A stretch of 64,000 bases of DNA from Lachnospiraceae bacterium (GTDB taxonomy: Bacteria > Bacillota_A > Clostridia > Lachnospirales > Lachnospiraceae). The stretch lies in NCBI GenBank assembly GCA_017391465.1, contig JAFOYH010000103.1, positions 1 through 64,000 on the forward strand. Direction: 5' to 3'. The notes under the pieces are model-generated. The model was not told the origin of the DNA and did not search any database. It saw only the letters and a program-made list of their open reading frames with translations. The position numbers were made by a program, and so were the translations under genes. Positions 43,229 through 52,980 of the stretch are shown here, piece after piece (the first letter of the stretch is position 1; every line of letters starts with the position of its first letter).

Positions 43229-45051
43229 ACAGTGCTCAGAAAAAAGCAATTGAACATCACCGGGGACCGATGCTTGTTTTAGCCGGTCCCGGTTCGGGAA
43301 AGACCTTAGTTATTACCCGGAGAACACAGTGGCTTATTGAAAAAGCCGGAGTGGCTCCGGGTAATATTCTTGTGGTGACTTTTACACGGGCAGCGGCGAG
43401 TGAAATGCGAGGCCGATTTGACCGGTTGATGGATGGCCGACATCTGCCGGTGAGTTTTGGGACGTTTCACGCTATATTTTTTACAATTTTGAAATATGCG
43501 TATCAGTATCGAGTTGAAAACATTTTAACAGAAGATGAAAAGTACGGTATTTTACGGGATATCGTCCATCAGATTGATGTTGAGATGGATGACGAAAAAG
43601 ATTTTCTGATAAATATTGCCGGAGAAATTAGTCGGGTTAAAGGCGATTTAATGCCTTTGGAACATTTTTATTCTGCCAATTGTTCAAAGGATGTTTTTGA
43701 TGAAATCTATGAAACTTATAATCGTAAATTGCAGCGTATGCGTCGACTGGATTATGATGACATGCTTGTTCAGACTTGGCAATTGTTTAAAGAGAGACCG
43801 GATATTTTGCAGGCTTGGCAGAAAAAATATACGTATATACTGATTGATGAATTTCAGGATATTAATCGTATACAATATGAAATCATTCGTATGCTTGCCA
43901 ATCCTGAGAATAATCTTTTTGTTGTTGGTGATGATGATCAGTCCATTTATCGATTTCGTGGAGCAAAACCGGAAATATTACTGGGTTTTACACACGATTA
44001 TCCGGATGCAAAGATGACTATACTCAATCATAATTATCGTTCTACAGGCTCGATTGTCAAACGAGCTGAAGCGTTGATTCGTAACAATGTTCATCGATAT
44101 ACGAAGAATATGACGGCAACGCGTGAGATGGGCAGTGAAGTCCTTGTTAAGGCTTTTATTAAACCTGCAGACCAGTATTTGAAGATGATTCGCGAAATTG
44201 TGGATATGCATGAACAAAAAGAGATACCATGGGAAGAGATTGCTATTATTTTTCGAACCAATGTACAGATGTCTGGGTTGGTCGAACAGTTGATGGTGTA
44301 TAATGTTCCATTTGTGATGAAAGATTCTGTACCGAATATTTATCAGCATTGGATTGCAAAAGATATTTTCGCCTATATGAATATTGCATTTGGAGAAAAT
44401 CGAAGAGAAGATTATCTTCGCATTATTAATCGACCAAATCGTTATATTTCAAGGTCTTATCTGGATGAGGATCCAGTCAATTTAAATCATGTCAAAGATT
44501 ATTACGAACACAGGGAATGGATGCTGGATCGGATAGAACAGTTAGAGTATGATTTATACATGTTGGCATCTATGGCACCATATCCTGCCATTCAATACAT
44601 TCGTCAATCCGTCGGATATGAAGAATATTTGAAAGAATATGCGACTTATCGAGGGATTAAGTCAGAAGATTTACTGGAAGTCCTGGATGAGCTGATGGAT
44701 AAGAGCCATGCGTATAAGACATGGGAGGAATGGTTTAAGGCCATTGATCAGTATTCAGAAACATTAAAAATAAAGTCGCGAAGACGATTTGAAGAATCCG
44801 AAGGTATACGTCTTCTGACCATGCACGGAGCAAAAGGTCTGGAATATGATATTGTCTATATTCCAGATGCTAATATGGGGATGACTCCTCATAAAAAAGC
44901 ATTGACAGACTCTGAAAAAGAAGAAGAACGTCGTATGTTTTATGTGGCCATGACCCGTGCAAAACAGGATTTGAGAGTATATTTTACGCGGGAACGTTAT
45001 GGGAAAACAGCAGAAATGTCGTCATTTGTTGGAGAATTTCTTGCTTTTTAG
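43219..45051 (+). CDS. UvrD/Rep-type superfamily 1 helicase
   Basis: This 610-residue helicase has Walker A AGPGSGKT (about residues 22-29), motif Ia [12 protein letters not shown], motif [12 protein letters not shown] (near 211), motif [18 protein letters not shown], motif IV NHNYRST, motif [18 protein letters not shown] and motif [17 protein letters not shown]. It should unwind DNA with 3'-5' polarity. It is shorter than PcrA (about 720), mainly because the C-terminal extension is missing. The start overlaps gltX by 10 bases in another frame (gcATGCAAGTAG), so translation is coupled. Confidence 0.87.
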   Translation: MQVDSAQKKAIEHHRGPMLVLAGPGSGKTLVITRRTQWLIEKAGVAPGNILVVTFTRAAASEMRGRFDRLMDGRHLPVSFGTFHAIFFTILKYAYQYRVENILTEDEKYGILRDIVHQIDVEMDDEKDFLINIAGEISRVKGDLMPLEHFYSANCSKDVFDEIYETYNRKLQRMRRLDYDDMLVQTWQLFKERPDILQAWQKKYTYILIDEFQDINRIQYEIIRMLANPENNLFVVGDDDQSIYRFRGAKPEILLGFTHDYPDAKMTILNHNYRSTGSIVKRAEALIRNNVHRYTKNMTATREMGSEVLVKAFIKPADQYLKMIREIVDMHEQKEIPWEEIAIIFRTNVQMSGLVEQLMVYNVPFVMKDSVPNIYQHWIAKDIFAYMNIAFGENRREDYLRIINRPNRYISRSYLDEDPVNLNHVKDYYEHREWMLDRIEQLEYDLYMLASMAPYPAIQYIRQSVGYEEYLKEYATYRGIKSEDLLEVLDELMDKSHAYKTWEEWFKAIDQYSETLKIKSRRRFEESEGIRLLTMHGAKGLEYDIVYIPDANMGMTPHKKALTDSEKEEERRMFYVAMTRAKQDLRVYFTRERYGKTAEMSSFVGEFLAF

Positions 45052-45109
45052 AGGATAATCTGATAGAGTGAGAATATCAAATCACTCAGAAGAAAGTTGA
45101 GGTATTATT

Positions 45110-45430
45110 ATGGAAACATATTCGATCCCGGAAGGAATGGATACAGTAACATTACCATTGGATGATGGCACAGACCTTGTTTGTGATGTGGTTATGATGT
45201 TTACAGTCGATGATCAGGAATATATTGCTTTACTTCCTCCAGATGGTTACGACGAAGAAGGAACTGTTTACTTGTATCGTTATTATGATGCAGAAAAGGA
45301 AGAAGATATTGTTGTAGAAAGCATTGATTCTGATGAAGAATGGGAAAAAGTTGCTGATGCGTATGATGAGATTCTTGACAGTGAAGAATTCAAAGCGTAT
45401 ATGGAACTTGATGAATTATTGAACGATTAA
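45110..45430 (+). CDS. DUF1292 protein, first of a tandem pair
   Basis: This 106-residue acidic protein belongs to the YrzB-like DUF1292 family: TLPLDDGTDLVCDVVMMFTV followed by EYIALLPPDG, then an acidic helical end. Function unknown. The next gene, 24 bases away, is a paralogue with the same layout. It probably shares the gltX-helicase message or has its own weak promoter. Confidence 0.82.
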   Translation: METYSIPEGMDTVTLPLDDGTDLVCDVVMMFTVDDQEYIALLPPDGYDEEGTVYLYRYYDAEKEEDIVVESIDSDEEWEKVADAYDEILDSEEFKAYMELDELLND

Positions 45431-45454
45431 TTAAAGAAAGATGAGGTAATAAAT

Positions 45455-45760
45455 ATGAGTAAATACTATATTCCAGAAGATTTTAACGCATTGGAAGTTC
45501 CATTAGATGATGGTACAGAAGTAACATTTGAAGTGATTATGGTGTTTGAAGTTGAAGGTCGTGAATATATCGCTTTAACTCCAGCAGCAGAAGATGGTGA
45601 AGAAGGCGATGAAGTAGAAGTTACAATGTTCCGTTATGATTCTGGTAAAGACGAAGATATGTTGGAAGACATTGAAACTGAAGAAGAGTTAGATAAAGTA
45701 TATGAAGCATTTGATGAAATTTTCGAAAGCGAAGAATTTCAGGCTGCAATTGAAGAATAA
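45455..45760 (+). CDS. DUF1292 protein, second of a tandem pair
   Basis: This 101-residue acidic protein matches its neighbour: EVPLDDGTEVTFEVIMVFEV, then EYIALTP, then an acidic tail with EEFQAAIEE. The pair arose by tandem duplication and has diverged. Function unknown. A strong hairpin terminator follows. Confidence 0.82.
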   Translation: MSKYYIPEDFNALEVPLDDGTEVTFEVIMVFEVEGREYIALTPAAEDGEEGDEVEVTMFRYDSGKDEDMLEDIETEEELDKVYEAFDEIFESEEFQAAIEE

Positions 45761-45789
45761 TCCAAATTTAATCGGATATGAAAGATGAA

Positions 45790-45828
45790 ACAGGCGATAG
45801 ATTATCAATCTATCGCCTGAATTTTTTT
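45790..45828. terminator. Bidirectional terminator between DUF1292 and LysR genes
   Basis: CAGGCGATAGAT pairs perfectly with ATCTATCGCCTG across TATCA, followed by AATTTTTTT. Confidence 0.8.
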
Positions 45829-45834
45829 ATCCGA

Positions 45835-46713
45835 TTATCCAAGAATATCAATGAAATAGCGTGCGGCTTCGGAAAGCGGTACCTTGTCATTGTATCCAAC
45901 AACCAACTGTCTTGATGGAAGAATTTCTTTTGTTTTGATGATAAACAGATCCGGATCATTATCTGGCAGACAAAAGTCCGGAATAAATGCAAGACCCAGA
46001 CCGATACGCGCAAGATCGATTAAGAGGTCATTACTGCTTAACTCTATTTCAGGAACGAGATCCAGATGGTGTTGTTGGAAGAGACCATGTAAAAATTCAC
46101 TGGTCATACTGATTTTATTCAACATGAGGATAGGATAACCCAGCAATTCTTCCAATTCTAATCGCTTGTTTTTTAAATGAGCAAAAGTATTATTGGCAAT
46201 AAATACATCATGAAAGTCACGGACTTTATGGACGTTACGAATGGCATTGATGCGTGGGTTTGGTGCATTGGTTACGATGAAATCGACCACTTCGTTTTCC
46301 AGAAGATCTACACATTGAGAAGAAGTCGCATTGGTAACTTTGATATGAACATTTGGAAAATGTTCATGAAATTCTTTTAAATAAGGAACAAGAAAGTAGC
46401 GACAGATCGTATCGCTTGCCCCGATACGGAGCTGCCCTCCATTCAATGCGTTGGCATCCATAATCTGATTTTCACCACGAATAATCAAGTTAATGGCAGG
46501 TTCGATATGTTTAAATAATAATTCACCTTCCGGGGTCAGTTTAACACGTTTTGTACTTCGAACAAAAAGGGTTTGATTCAGCTTCTTTTCGAGAGCTTTG
46601 ATGGATTGACTGACTGCAGATTGTGAAATAAACAGTTTCTTTGAAGCTTCTGAAAAGCTCAATGTTTTTGCTACATAAAAGAAGACTTTATAAAGTTCAT
46701 AATTAATATCCAT
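45835..46713 (-). CDS. LysR-family transcriptional regulator
   Basis: Residues 1-60 of 292 are the winged-helix (AKTLSFSEASKKLFISQSAVSQSIKALEKK), followed by a periplasmic-binding-like effector domain (about 90-290). The ligand and targets are unknown. It lies downstream of, and on the same strand as, the ECF S-component gene, with a terminator between. I chose ATG 46713 after GAGGTG rather than the TTG four codons upstream. Confidence 0.87.
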   Translation of the reverse strand: MDINYELYKVFFYVAKTLSFSEASKKLFISQSAVSQSIKALEKKLNQTLFVRSTKRVKLTPEGELLFKHIEPAINLIIRGENQIMDANALNGGQLRIGASDTICRYFLVPYLKEFHEHFPNVHIKVTNATSSQCVDLLENEVVDFIVTNAPNPRINAIRNVHKVRDFHDVFIANNTFAHLKNKRLELEELLGYPILMLNKISMTSEFLHGLFQQHHLDLVPEIELSSNDLLIDLARIGLGLAFIPDFCLPDNDPDLFIIKTKEILPSRQLVVGYNDKVPLSEAARYFIDILG

Positions 46714-46823
46714 AAGACACCTCAATTATTAATCATCTTAATAAATATAAGAAGAAATATTAATATGAATAAATAATAGCATAGGATAAAGAATTCGTAA
46801 ATCTAAATTTTTAATCAGGTGAA

Positions 46824-46856
46824 TAAAAAAGTTCCTGTATCTTCTACAGGAACTTT
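46824..46856 (-). terminator. Terminator of the ECF S-component gene
   Basis: On the minus strand AAAGTTCCTGTA pairs with TACAGGAACTTT around a 6-base loop, followed by T residues. Confidence 0.75.
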
Positions 46857-46862
46857 TGAAAA

Positions 46863-47384
46863 TTATAAAATTGAACGAAAATCTGGTACTTGTTTTAATA
46901 AAGGCAAGAGAATTGAGGATATGATCAGTCCGGAAATACCTTGAATAATGTTCGCTGGAACACTCGCAAGTGCACCGGCACCGTACATAAAGTATTCAAA
47001 AAACAGATATCCAAAAGCAACGGTTAATGTTGAAAAACAACCGGTAATAATGGTTTTGATTAACATTGGTTTGACTTTATTTAAAAGTTTGTGATAGCTG
47101 TAATAACAGATGACAGCGATAAGAGATTTAACAAAAAATGTAATTGGAACATAAATCATGTATCCGCCCATAAAATCAGCAAGTGCAGATCCGATGCCTG
47201 CTGCAAGTGCTCCATGGACTGGACCTAAAAGAATTCCAGATATAACGACAAGAGCGTCTCCCGGATGGATGTATCCGCCAGTTCCAGGTGTCGGAATATG
47301 TAAACTCATGGTTGCTACACAGGTTAATGCTGCAAAAAGTGCAGTAAGAACCATAGATTTTGTTTTTGATACATTTGTTTTCAT
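46863..47384 (-). CDS. ECF transporter S component (vitamin or precursor uptake)
   Basis: This 173-residue protein has six hydrophobic segments. The N-terminal LTALFAALTCVATM carries the small-residue (AxxxA) patch that contacts the ECF T subunit, and the loop GGYIHPGDALVVISGILLGP is typical for the group that includes PF07155-type S components. Its substrate (a vitamin or purine/pyridine derivative) cannot be assigned. No ATPase or T subunit lies nearby, so it probably uses the shared module. Start at 47384 with GGAG at 8 bases, not the GTG three codons upstream. Confidence 0.8.
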   Translation of the reverse strand: MKTNVSKTKSMVLTALFAALTCVATMSLHIPTPGTGGYIHPGDALVVISGILLGPVHGALAAGIGSALADFMGGYMIYVPITFFVKSLIAVICYYSYHKLLNKVKPMLIKTIITGCFSTLTVAFGYLFFEYFMYGAGALASVPANIIQGISGLIISSILLPLLKQVPDFRSIL

Positions 47385-47584
47385 TAATGTCACTCCTTTT
47401 ATTGTCGAATGCTTTATTCGTGAAAATATTTAACGACATTATACTCTAAGGATATGAAAAAAAATATAGGCAATTTCGTTAAAAATAATAAAGTTAATGT
47501 ATTAAAATAAGTCAAAGTAAACAAATTAGTAAAATTAATAAATATAATTAAATATATTAACTTTAATTATGAGTTGTAGAGTGG

Positions 47585-47590
47585 TATAAT
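47585..47590 (+). promoter_or_regulatory. Probable -10 box of purL
   Basis: TATAAT at 47585-47590 with a weak TTTAAT -35 at 17 bases. The region 47394-47640 is very AT-rich, and I see no riboswitch in it. Confidence 0.4.
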
Positions 47591-47643
47591 ATCAATGATA
47601 TAATTGTGATAAATTTATTAAAATAATTTAATGGAGGTACATG

Positions 47644-50600
47644 ATGACTCAGGTAAAACGTATTTATGTTGAAAAGAAACCAGAATATGCTGTAGCTGCT
47701 CAGGATTTGTTGAATGACATTCACAGCTATCTTAATATTCAGTCTGTTACAGGTGTTCGAGTGCTGATTCGTTATGATATTGAAAATATCACAGATACAA
47801 CTTATGACAGTGCAAAAGTGATTGTATTTTCAGAACCACCGGTAGATATATTATATGAAGAAAATCTTCCAAAAACAGAAGATGAAAAAGTATTCTCCGT
47901 TGAATATCTTCCAGGACAGTTTGATCAGAGAGCCGACTCTGCAGAACAGTGTGTAAAACTTTTGAATGAAACGGAAGAACCAATTATTCGTTCTGCAACA
48001 ACTTACCTTTTAAAAGGTAATGTTACAGAAGAAGAACTTGAACGTATTAAAGCTTTTTGTATTAATCCTGTAGATTCCAGAGAAACAAGCCAGGAAAAAC
48101 CAGAAACTCTTGTTCAGAATTTTGAAGATCCTGCGGATGTTGCAGTTTTTGATAACTTCAGAGATATGCCGGAAGCTGAATTAAAGGCATTATATGATTC
48201 TCTTGGTTTGGCTATGACATTTAATGATTTTAAATTTATCCAGGAGTATTATGTTTCAGATGAAAAACGTAATCCGACAGTAACAGAAATTCGTGTACTC
48301 GATACATATTGGTCTGATCATTGTCGTCATACAACATTCCAGACAGAATTAAAAACAATCGAAATCGAAGATGGATATTATCAGAAACCGGTTAAAGATA
48401 CATACGATATGTACATGGCACATCGTGAAGAAATCTTTAAAGGACGTAAAGATAAATTTGTATGTCTTATGGACGTTGCTTTAATGGCAATGCGTAAACT
48501 TAAAAAAGACGGTAAGATGACGGACCAGGAAGAAACTGATGAAATCAATGCATGTAGTATTATTGTTCCTGTTGAAATTGATGGTCAGACAGAAGAATGG
48601 TTGATTAACTTCAAGAACGAAACACATAATCATCCAACAGAAATTGAACCATTTGGTGGTGCTGCAACATGTCTTGGTGGTGCAATTCGAGATCCATTGT
48701 CCGGTCGTACTTATGTATATCAGGCAATGCGCGTTACAGGTGCTGCAGATCCTCGTACTTCTATTAAAGATACAATGGCAGGAAAACTTCCTCAGAGAAA
48801 ACTTGTTACAGAAGCAGCTCATGGTTACAGTTCCTATGGCAACCAGATCGGTCTTGCTACAGGTCTTGTTAATGAAATTTATCATCCAAACTATGCGGCA
48901 AAACGTATGGAAATTGGTGCAGTTATGGCAGCAGCTCCAAGAAGCAATGTAACACGTGCGACCTCTGATCCAGGTGATGTCATCATCTTACTTGGCGGAC
49001 GTACAGGCCGTGACGGTTGTGGCGGTGCAACAGGTTCTTCCAAAGCACATACAGAAGAATCTATTGATACATGTGGTGCAGAAGTTCAGAAAGGTAATGC
49101 ACCTACAGAACGTAAGTTACAGAGACTTTTCCGTAATCCGGAAGTTAGCCGTTTGATTAAGAAATGTAATGACTTTGGTGCGGGTGGCGTTTCCGTAGCT
49201 ATCGGTGAACTTGCTGTTGGTCTTAAGATTAATCTCGATACAGTACCTAAGAAATACGCAGGTCTCGACGGTACAGAATTAGCTATTTCTGAATCTCAGG
49301 AACGTATGGCAGTCGTTATCGATCCAAAAGATGTAGATGCATTTATGGAACATGCAGCTAAAGAAAATCTTGAAGCAACATGTGTTGCCGAAGTTACAGA
49401 ATCTCCACGTCTTGTTATGCAGTGGAGAGGAAAAACAATCGTTGATATTTCCAGAGCATTTCTTGATACGAATGGTGCTCATCAGGAAAATAACGCTTAC
49501 GTTACACTTCCAAATCCGGAAGATAATTACTTCAAGAAAGAAAAAGATGTCACAGATATGAAGAAAGCCTGGCTTTCCAATTTATCAGATTTGAATGTAT
49601 GTTCTCAGAAGGGACTTGTTGAAATGTTCGACAGTTCGATCGGTGCATCTTCCGTATATATGCCTTATGGTGGTAAATATCAGTTGACTCCAGCTCAGTC
49701 TATGATCGCTAAGATTCCTGTATTAAAAGGCAAATGTGATACAGTAACCATGATGAGTTATGGTTTTGATCCATACTTATCTACATGGAGTCCGTATCAT
49801 GGTGCGATTTATGCCGTTGTTCAGTCTGTTGCGAAGATTGTTGCTGCAGGCGGTGATTTGGACAAAATTCACTTTACATTCCAGGAATACTTCCGTCGTA
49901 TGACAGATGATCCTAAAACATGGGGTGAACCATTATCTGCACTTCTTGGTGCTTATAATGCTCAGATTGGCTTTGGTCTTGCATCGATCGGTGGTAAAGA
50001 CTCTATGTCTGGTTCTTTCAATGAAATGAATGTACCTCCAACACTTGTGTCCTTTGCAGTAGATGTTGCAAAACAGCAGGATATCGTGTCATCGGAACTT
50101 AAAGCAGTAGGCAACAAACTTGTTGTATTCTCTGTGAAGAAAGACGAATATGATCTTCCGGATTATGAACAGATGTTGGATATGTATCGTAACATCACGA
50201 AGATGGTGAACGATGGTGTTCTTAAGTCTACATACACTGTTGGTTTTGGTGGTATCGCGGAAGCTGTTTCCAAGATGGCATTTGGTAATAAACTTGGTGT
50301 TGCTATGAATGATAATATGGCAGCAGCAGAACTTTTCAAACCATATTATGGAGATATTGTTGCAGAAGTTGCTCCAGAAGATTTGGATAAGGTAACAGCA
50401 GCGTATACTGTATGTGGTACGATTACAGAAGCTTCGGAATTCACATATAAAGATATGAAAGTGTCTATGGATGAAGCGTTAGCTGCATGGACACAGACAT
50501 TGGAAGAAGTATTCCCTACAAAATCCGGTGTTGAAGAAAAGAAAATCGAAACAGGATTATATACAGCAAAAGATATTTATATCTGCAAACATAAAGTGGC

Positions 50601-51399
50601 TAAACCAAAGGTATTCATTCCGGTATTCCCAGGTACAAACTGTGAATATGATACAATGAAAGCCTTTGAAAAAGCAGGTGCAGATGTTGAAATGCGCGTA
50701 TTCCGTAACTTGAATGAAGGTATGATCCGTGATTCTGTTGATGAGTACGTTAAGGCTATCAATAATGCTCAGATCCTTATGTTCCCAGGTGGATTTAGTG
50801 CCGGTGATGAACCGGATGGTTCCGCAAAATTCATTGCATCTGTATTCCGCAATGAAAAGATCAAAGAAGCTGTTAACCAGCTTTTAAACCAGAGAGATGG
50901 TCTTGCTCTTGGTATCTGTAACGGTTTCCAGGCACTTATTAAACTTGGTCTTGTACCTTATGGTGAAATAACACCTCAGAAAGAAGATTCACCAACACTT
51001 ACAACAAACCATATCGGACGTCATATTTCCAAGATGGTTTATACAAAAGTTGTAACTAATAAATCTCCATGGTTACAGAAAGTTACACCAGGTGATGTTT
51101 TTGCAATTCCTGCATCTCACGGTGAAGGACGTTTTGTGGCTAATGAAGAATGGATTAAGAAATTATTCGAAACAGGCTGTGTAGCTACACAGTATGTGGA
51201 TGTTAATGGCAATCCAACAATGGACGAAGACTTCAATCCAAACGGTTCTTACTTTGCAATTGAAGGTATTACAAGTCCAGATGGCCGTGTTCTTGGTAAG
51301 ATGGCTCACTCTGAACGTATCGGTGATCATGTTGCTATGAATATTACAGGAAATCAGAATCAGCATCTTTTCGAATCGGGTGTTGAATATTTTAAATAA
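47644..51399 (+). CDS. purL: Phosphoribosylformylglycinamidine synthase, single chain
   Basis: This protein of about 1,251 residues covers all domains of the fused enzyme: an N-terminal PurS-like part, two AIRS-type ATP-binding halves (DTYWSDHCRHTTFQTEL near residue 220, NFKNETHNHPTEIEPFGGA near 325) and a C-terminal glutamine amidotransferase. The amidotransferase has PGTNCEYD, the Cys nucleophile in LGICNGFQ and SHGEGRF. It makes FGAM from FGAR, glutamine and ATP in purine synthesis. Gram-positives often have separate PurS/Q/L; many Clostridia have this single-chain form. ATG 47644 is better spaced from GGAGG than ATG 47641. Confidence 0.93.
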   Translation: MTQVKRIYVEKKPEYAVAAQDLLNDIHSYLNIQSVTGVRVLIRYDIENITDTTYDSAKVIVFSEPPVDILYEENLPKTEDEKVFSVEYLPGQFDQRADSAEQCVKLLNETEEPIIRSATTYLLKGNVTEEELERIKAFCINPVDSRETSQEKPETLVQNFEDPADVAVFDNFRDMPEAELKALYDSLGLAMTFNDFKFIQEYYVSDEKRNPTVTEIRVLDTYWSDHCRHTTFQTELKTIEIEDGYYQKPVKDTYDMYMAHREEIFKGRKDKFVCLMDVALMAMRKLKKDGKMTDQEETDEINACSIIVPVEIDGQTEEWLINFKNETHNHPTEIEPFGGAATCLGGAIRDPLSGRTYVYQAMRVTGAADPRTSIKDTMAGKLPQRKLVTEAAHGYSSYGNQIGLATGLVNEIYHPNYAAKRMEIGAVMAAAPRSNVTRATSDPGDVIILLGGRTGRDGCGGATGSSKAHTEESIDTCGAEVQKGNAPTERKLQRLFRNPEVSRLIKKCNDFGAGGVSVAIGELAVGLKINLDTVPKKYAGLDGTELAISESQERMAVVIDPKDVDAFMEHAAKENLEATCVAEVTESPRLVMQWRGKTIVDISRAFLDTNGAHQENNAYVTLPNPEDNYFKKEKDVTDMKKAWLSNLSDLNVCSQKGLVEMFDSSIGASSVYMPYGGKYQLTPAQSMIAKIPVLKGKCDTVTMMSYGFDPYLSTWSPYHGAIYAVVQSVAKIVAAGGDLDKIHFTFQEYFRRMTDDPKTWGEPLSALLGAYNAQIGFGLASIGGKDSMSGSFNEMNVPPTLVSFAVDVAKQQDIVSSELKAVGNKLVVFSVKKDEYDLPDYEQMLDMYRNITKMVNDGVLKSTYTVGFGGIAEAVSKMAFGNKLGVAMNDNMAAAELFKPYYGDIVAEVAPEDLDKVTAAYTVCGTITEASEFTYKDMKVSMDEALAAWTQTLEEVFPTKSGVEEKKIETGLYTAKDIYICKHKVAKPKVFIPVFPGTNCEYDTMKAFEKAGADVEMRVFRNLNEGMIRDSVDEYVKAINNAQILMFPGGFSAGDEPDGSAKFIASVFRNEKIKEAVNQLLNQRDGLALGICNGFQALIKLGLVPYGEITPQKEDSPTLTTNHIGRHISKMVYTKVVTNKSPWLQKVTPGDVFAIPASHGEGRFVANEEWIKKLFETGCVATQYVDVNGNPTMDEDFNPNGSYFAIEGITSPDGRVLGKMAHSERIGDHVAMNITGNQNQHLFESGVEYFK

Positions 51400-51416
51400 T
51401 AATAAATAAACTATAT

Positions 51417-51459
51417 AAGCTCTCCTTTGTCATTTTATGTGGCAAAGGAGAGCTTTTTT
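51417..51459 (+). terminator. Terminator of purL
   Basis: AGCTCTCCTTTG pairs with CAAAGGAGAGCT, followed by six T. Confidence 0.85.
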
Positions 51460-51494
51460 GTCACATTATGTCAAATTTGGCAGATGAATTGTGA

Positions 51495-51523
51495 TTGATA
51501 AGCATGTATCACTACTGTATAAT
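51495..51523 (+). promoter_or_regulatory. Promoter of the SipW-dependent surface protein cluster
   Basis: TTGATA (51495-51500), 17-base spacer and TATAAT (51518-51523). It gives a leader of about 160 bases before the first gene. Confidence 0.65.
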
Positions 51524-51529
51524 TGAAAT

Positions 51530-51693
51530 TGTCAGGAAGGTCCTTCTAACCAACCTCTTTCTATCTATATCTTCGAAGATATTCTTTTATTCAATACTTT
51601 GTTCAAAGTGATTTTTCATTAAATATGTAAAAATAAATGATCGATCTTATAATTCAATTAAAAATTCAGAGATAAATTCATTGGAGGGAAAAT
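51530..51693 (+). other. Long 5' leader of the surface protein cluster with two inverted repeats
   Basis: The leader carries GAAGG-T-CCTTC (51536-51546) close to the expected transcription start and a perfect 16-base palindrome ATATCTTCGAAGATAT (51567-51582). The latter is not followed by a T run long enough for a good terminator. They could be operator sites or RNA structure. The rest is AT-rich. Confidence 0.4.
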
Positions 51694-52413
51694 ATGAAGA
51701 AAAATAAAACAAAAACGATGGGATTAATGGCTTTACTTATTGGAACAATGTCCATTGGAGGTATCATGGCGTATTTCACAGATGGAGATACAGCAACCAA
51801 TACATTTACGGTTGGTAAAATTTCCATTGATCTTCAGGAACCGGAATGGGTTCCGCCGACTGAAATTGTTCCTCAGCAGGAATTTAAGAAGGATCCTCAG
51901 ATTAAAAATGATGGGTTAAATGATGCATTTGTTTTCCTGAAAGTCACAGTTCCATATGACAATGTGGTTACAGCAAATGAAGATGGAAGTAAAAACGATG
52001 CCAAAGATACAGAACTTTTTACATATGATGTCAAAGAAGGATGGACAGAACTTGTATCAAAACAGGTGAAAGATTCCAATGCAAAAACGATTACCCATTT
52101 GTATGCTTATACAGGCGGTCAGCCATCAACGATGGAATCTTTAGCGGTTAATGCAAGCACTCCAAAATTATTTGATTATGTTCGTTTTGCTAACATTGTA
52201 GAAGATCAGCAAATTGAGGCTGCCACATTAAATATTGTAGTTGATGCATTTGCCATTCAGACAACAAATTTAAATGATGGAAAAACTACATTCGATGGCG
52301 ACAACAGTGATGGAACAGTTACGCCGATGGAAGTTTGGAGTATTCTTGAAAAACAGAGTCCTTCTTTAGAGGTGTCTGTGAACGAAGAAATCCATACGGA
52401 TATTAAAAAATAA
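51694..52413 (+). CDS. SipW-signal (TasA/camelysin/BsaA-like) surface protein 1
   Basis: This 239-residue protein has the SipW-dependent signal: hydrophobic LMALLIGTMSIGGIMAYFTD followed by the conserved N..FTVG block (residues about 10-41). The rest is a beta-rich domain (residues 42-235) like camelysin/TasA, with DPQIKNDGLNDAFVFLKVTV as the typical central strand. Such proteins are cut by a SipW-type peptidase and form matrix fibres or surface layers. It opens a five-gene unit ending in a SipW peptidase. GGAGGG precedes the start. Confidence 0.8.
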   Translation: MKKNKTKTMGLMALLIGTMSIGGIMAYFTDGDTATNTFTVGKISIDLQEPEWVPPTEIVPQQEFKKDPQIKNDGLNDAFVFLKVTVPYDNVVTANEDGSKNDAKDTELFTYDVKEGWTELVSKQVKDSNAKTITHLYAYTGGQPSTMESLAVNASTPKLFDYVRFANIVEDQQIEAATLNIVVDAFAIQTTNLNDGKTTFDGDNSDGTVTPMEVWSILEKQSPSLEVSVNEEIHTDIKK

Positions 52414-52436
52414 AGAAAAAATCGTGGGTGATTTAA

Positions 52437-52961
52437 ATGAAGAAAAAAATACCAGTACTCGTATTGGGGTTGGCAATATTAGGCTGCACACTGTTTTCAA
52501 TTTCTACAATTACAGCGTATCTGGCAGATGGTGACTCTGCCAGAAATCCAATTGTTGTAGGTGGAAATCATATAAGTATCGAGGAAGACTTTCAGCCAGA
52601 AGCGATTAAACCAGGAGGCAAAATTACAAAAAAGGTTCGAATAAAAAATGAGGGTCCGAATCGTTGTTTTATACGTGCACGTGTTGTTTTTTCGGATAGT
52701 CAAATCGGACAGTATGCAAATATTGACTGGAATCTTAAAGACTGGGTTTATGATTCTACAGACGAATATTATTACTATACATCAGCGTTAGATCGAGAGG
52801 ACGTTACTTCCTGGCTGATGACAGCGATTCAATTTAATGAAAATATGCCCGCAGAAGATATAGAAGAAGTGGATGTGATTGTTTATGCAGAAAGTTATCA
52901 ATCCTTTGGTTTTTTAGATTATAAAGAAGCATGGGCAGATTATCAGTCGAATCTCAAATAA
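52437..52961 (+). CDS. SipW-signal (TasA-like) surface protein 2
   Basis: This 174-residue smaller relative of its neighbour has a signal (LVLGLAILGCTLFSISTITA, then YLADGDSARNPIVVGGNHIS) and the camelysin-type domain with KKVRIKNEGPNRCFIRARVV near residues 65-84. One extra feature is the YYYYTSALDRED segment. It probably assembles with, or caps, the fibres made by protein 1, as TapA does for TasA in Bacillus; that is an inference from size and order only. Confidence 0.75.
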   Translation: MKKKIPVLVLGLAILGCTLFSISTITAYLADGDSARNPIVVGGNHISIEEDFQPEAIKPGGKITKKVRIKNEGPNRCFIRARVVFSDSQIGQYANIDWNLKDWVYDSTDEYYYYTSALDREDVTSWLMTAIQFNENMPAEDIEEVDVIVYAESYQSFGFLDYKEAWADYQSNLK

Positions 52962-52980
52962 ACGGAAGGAGATGTATGTT

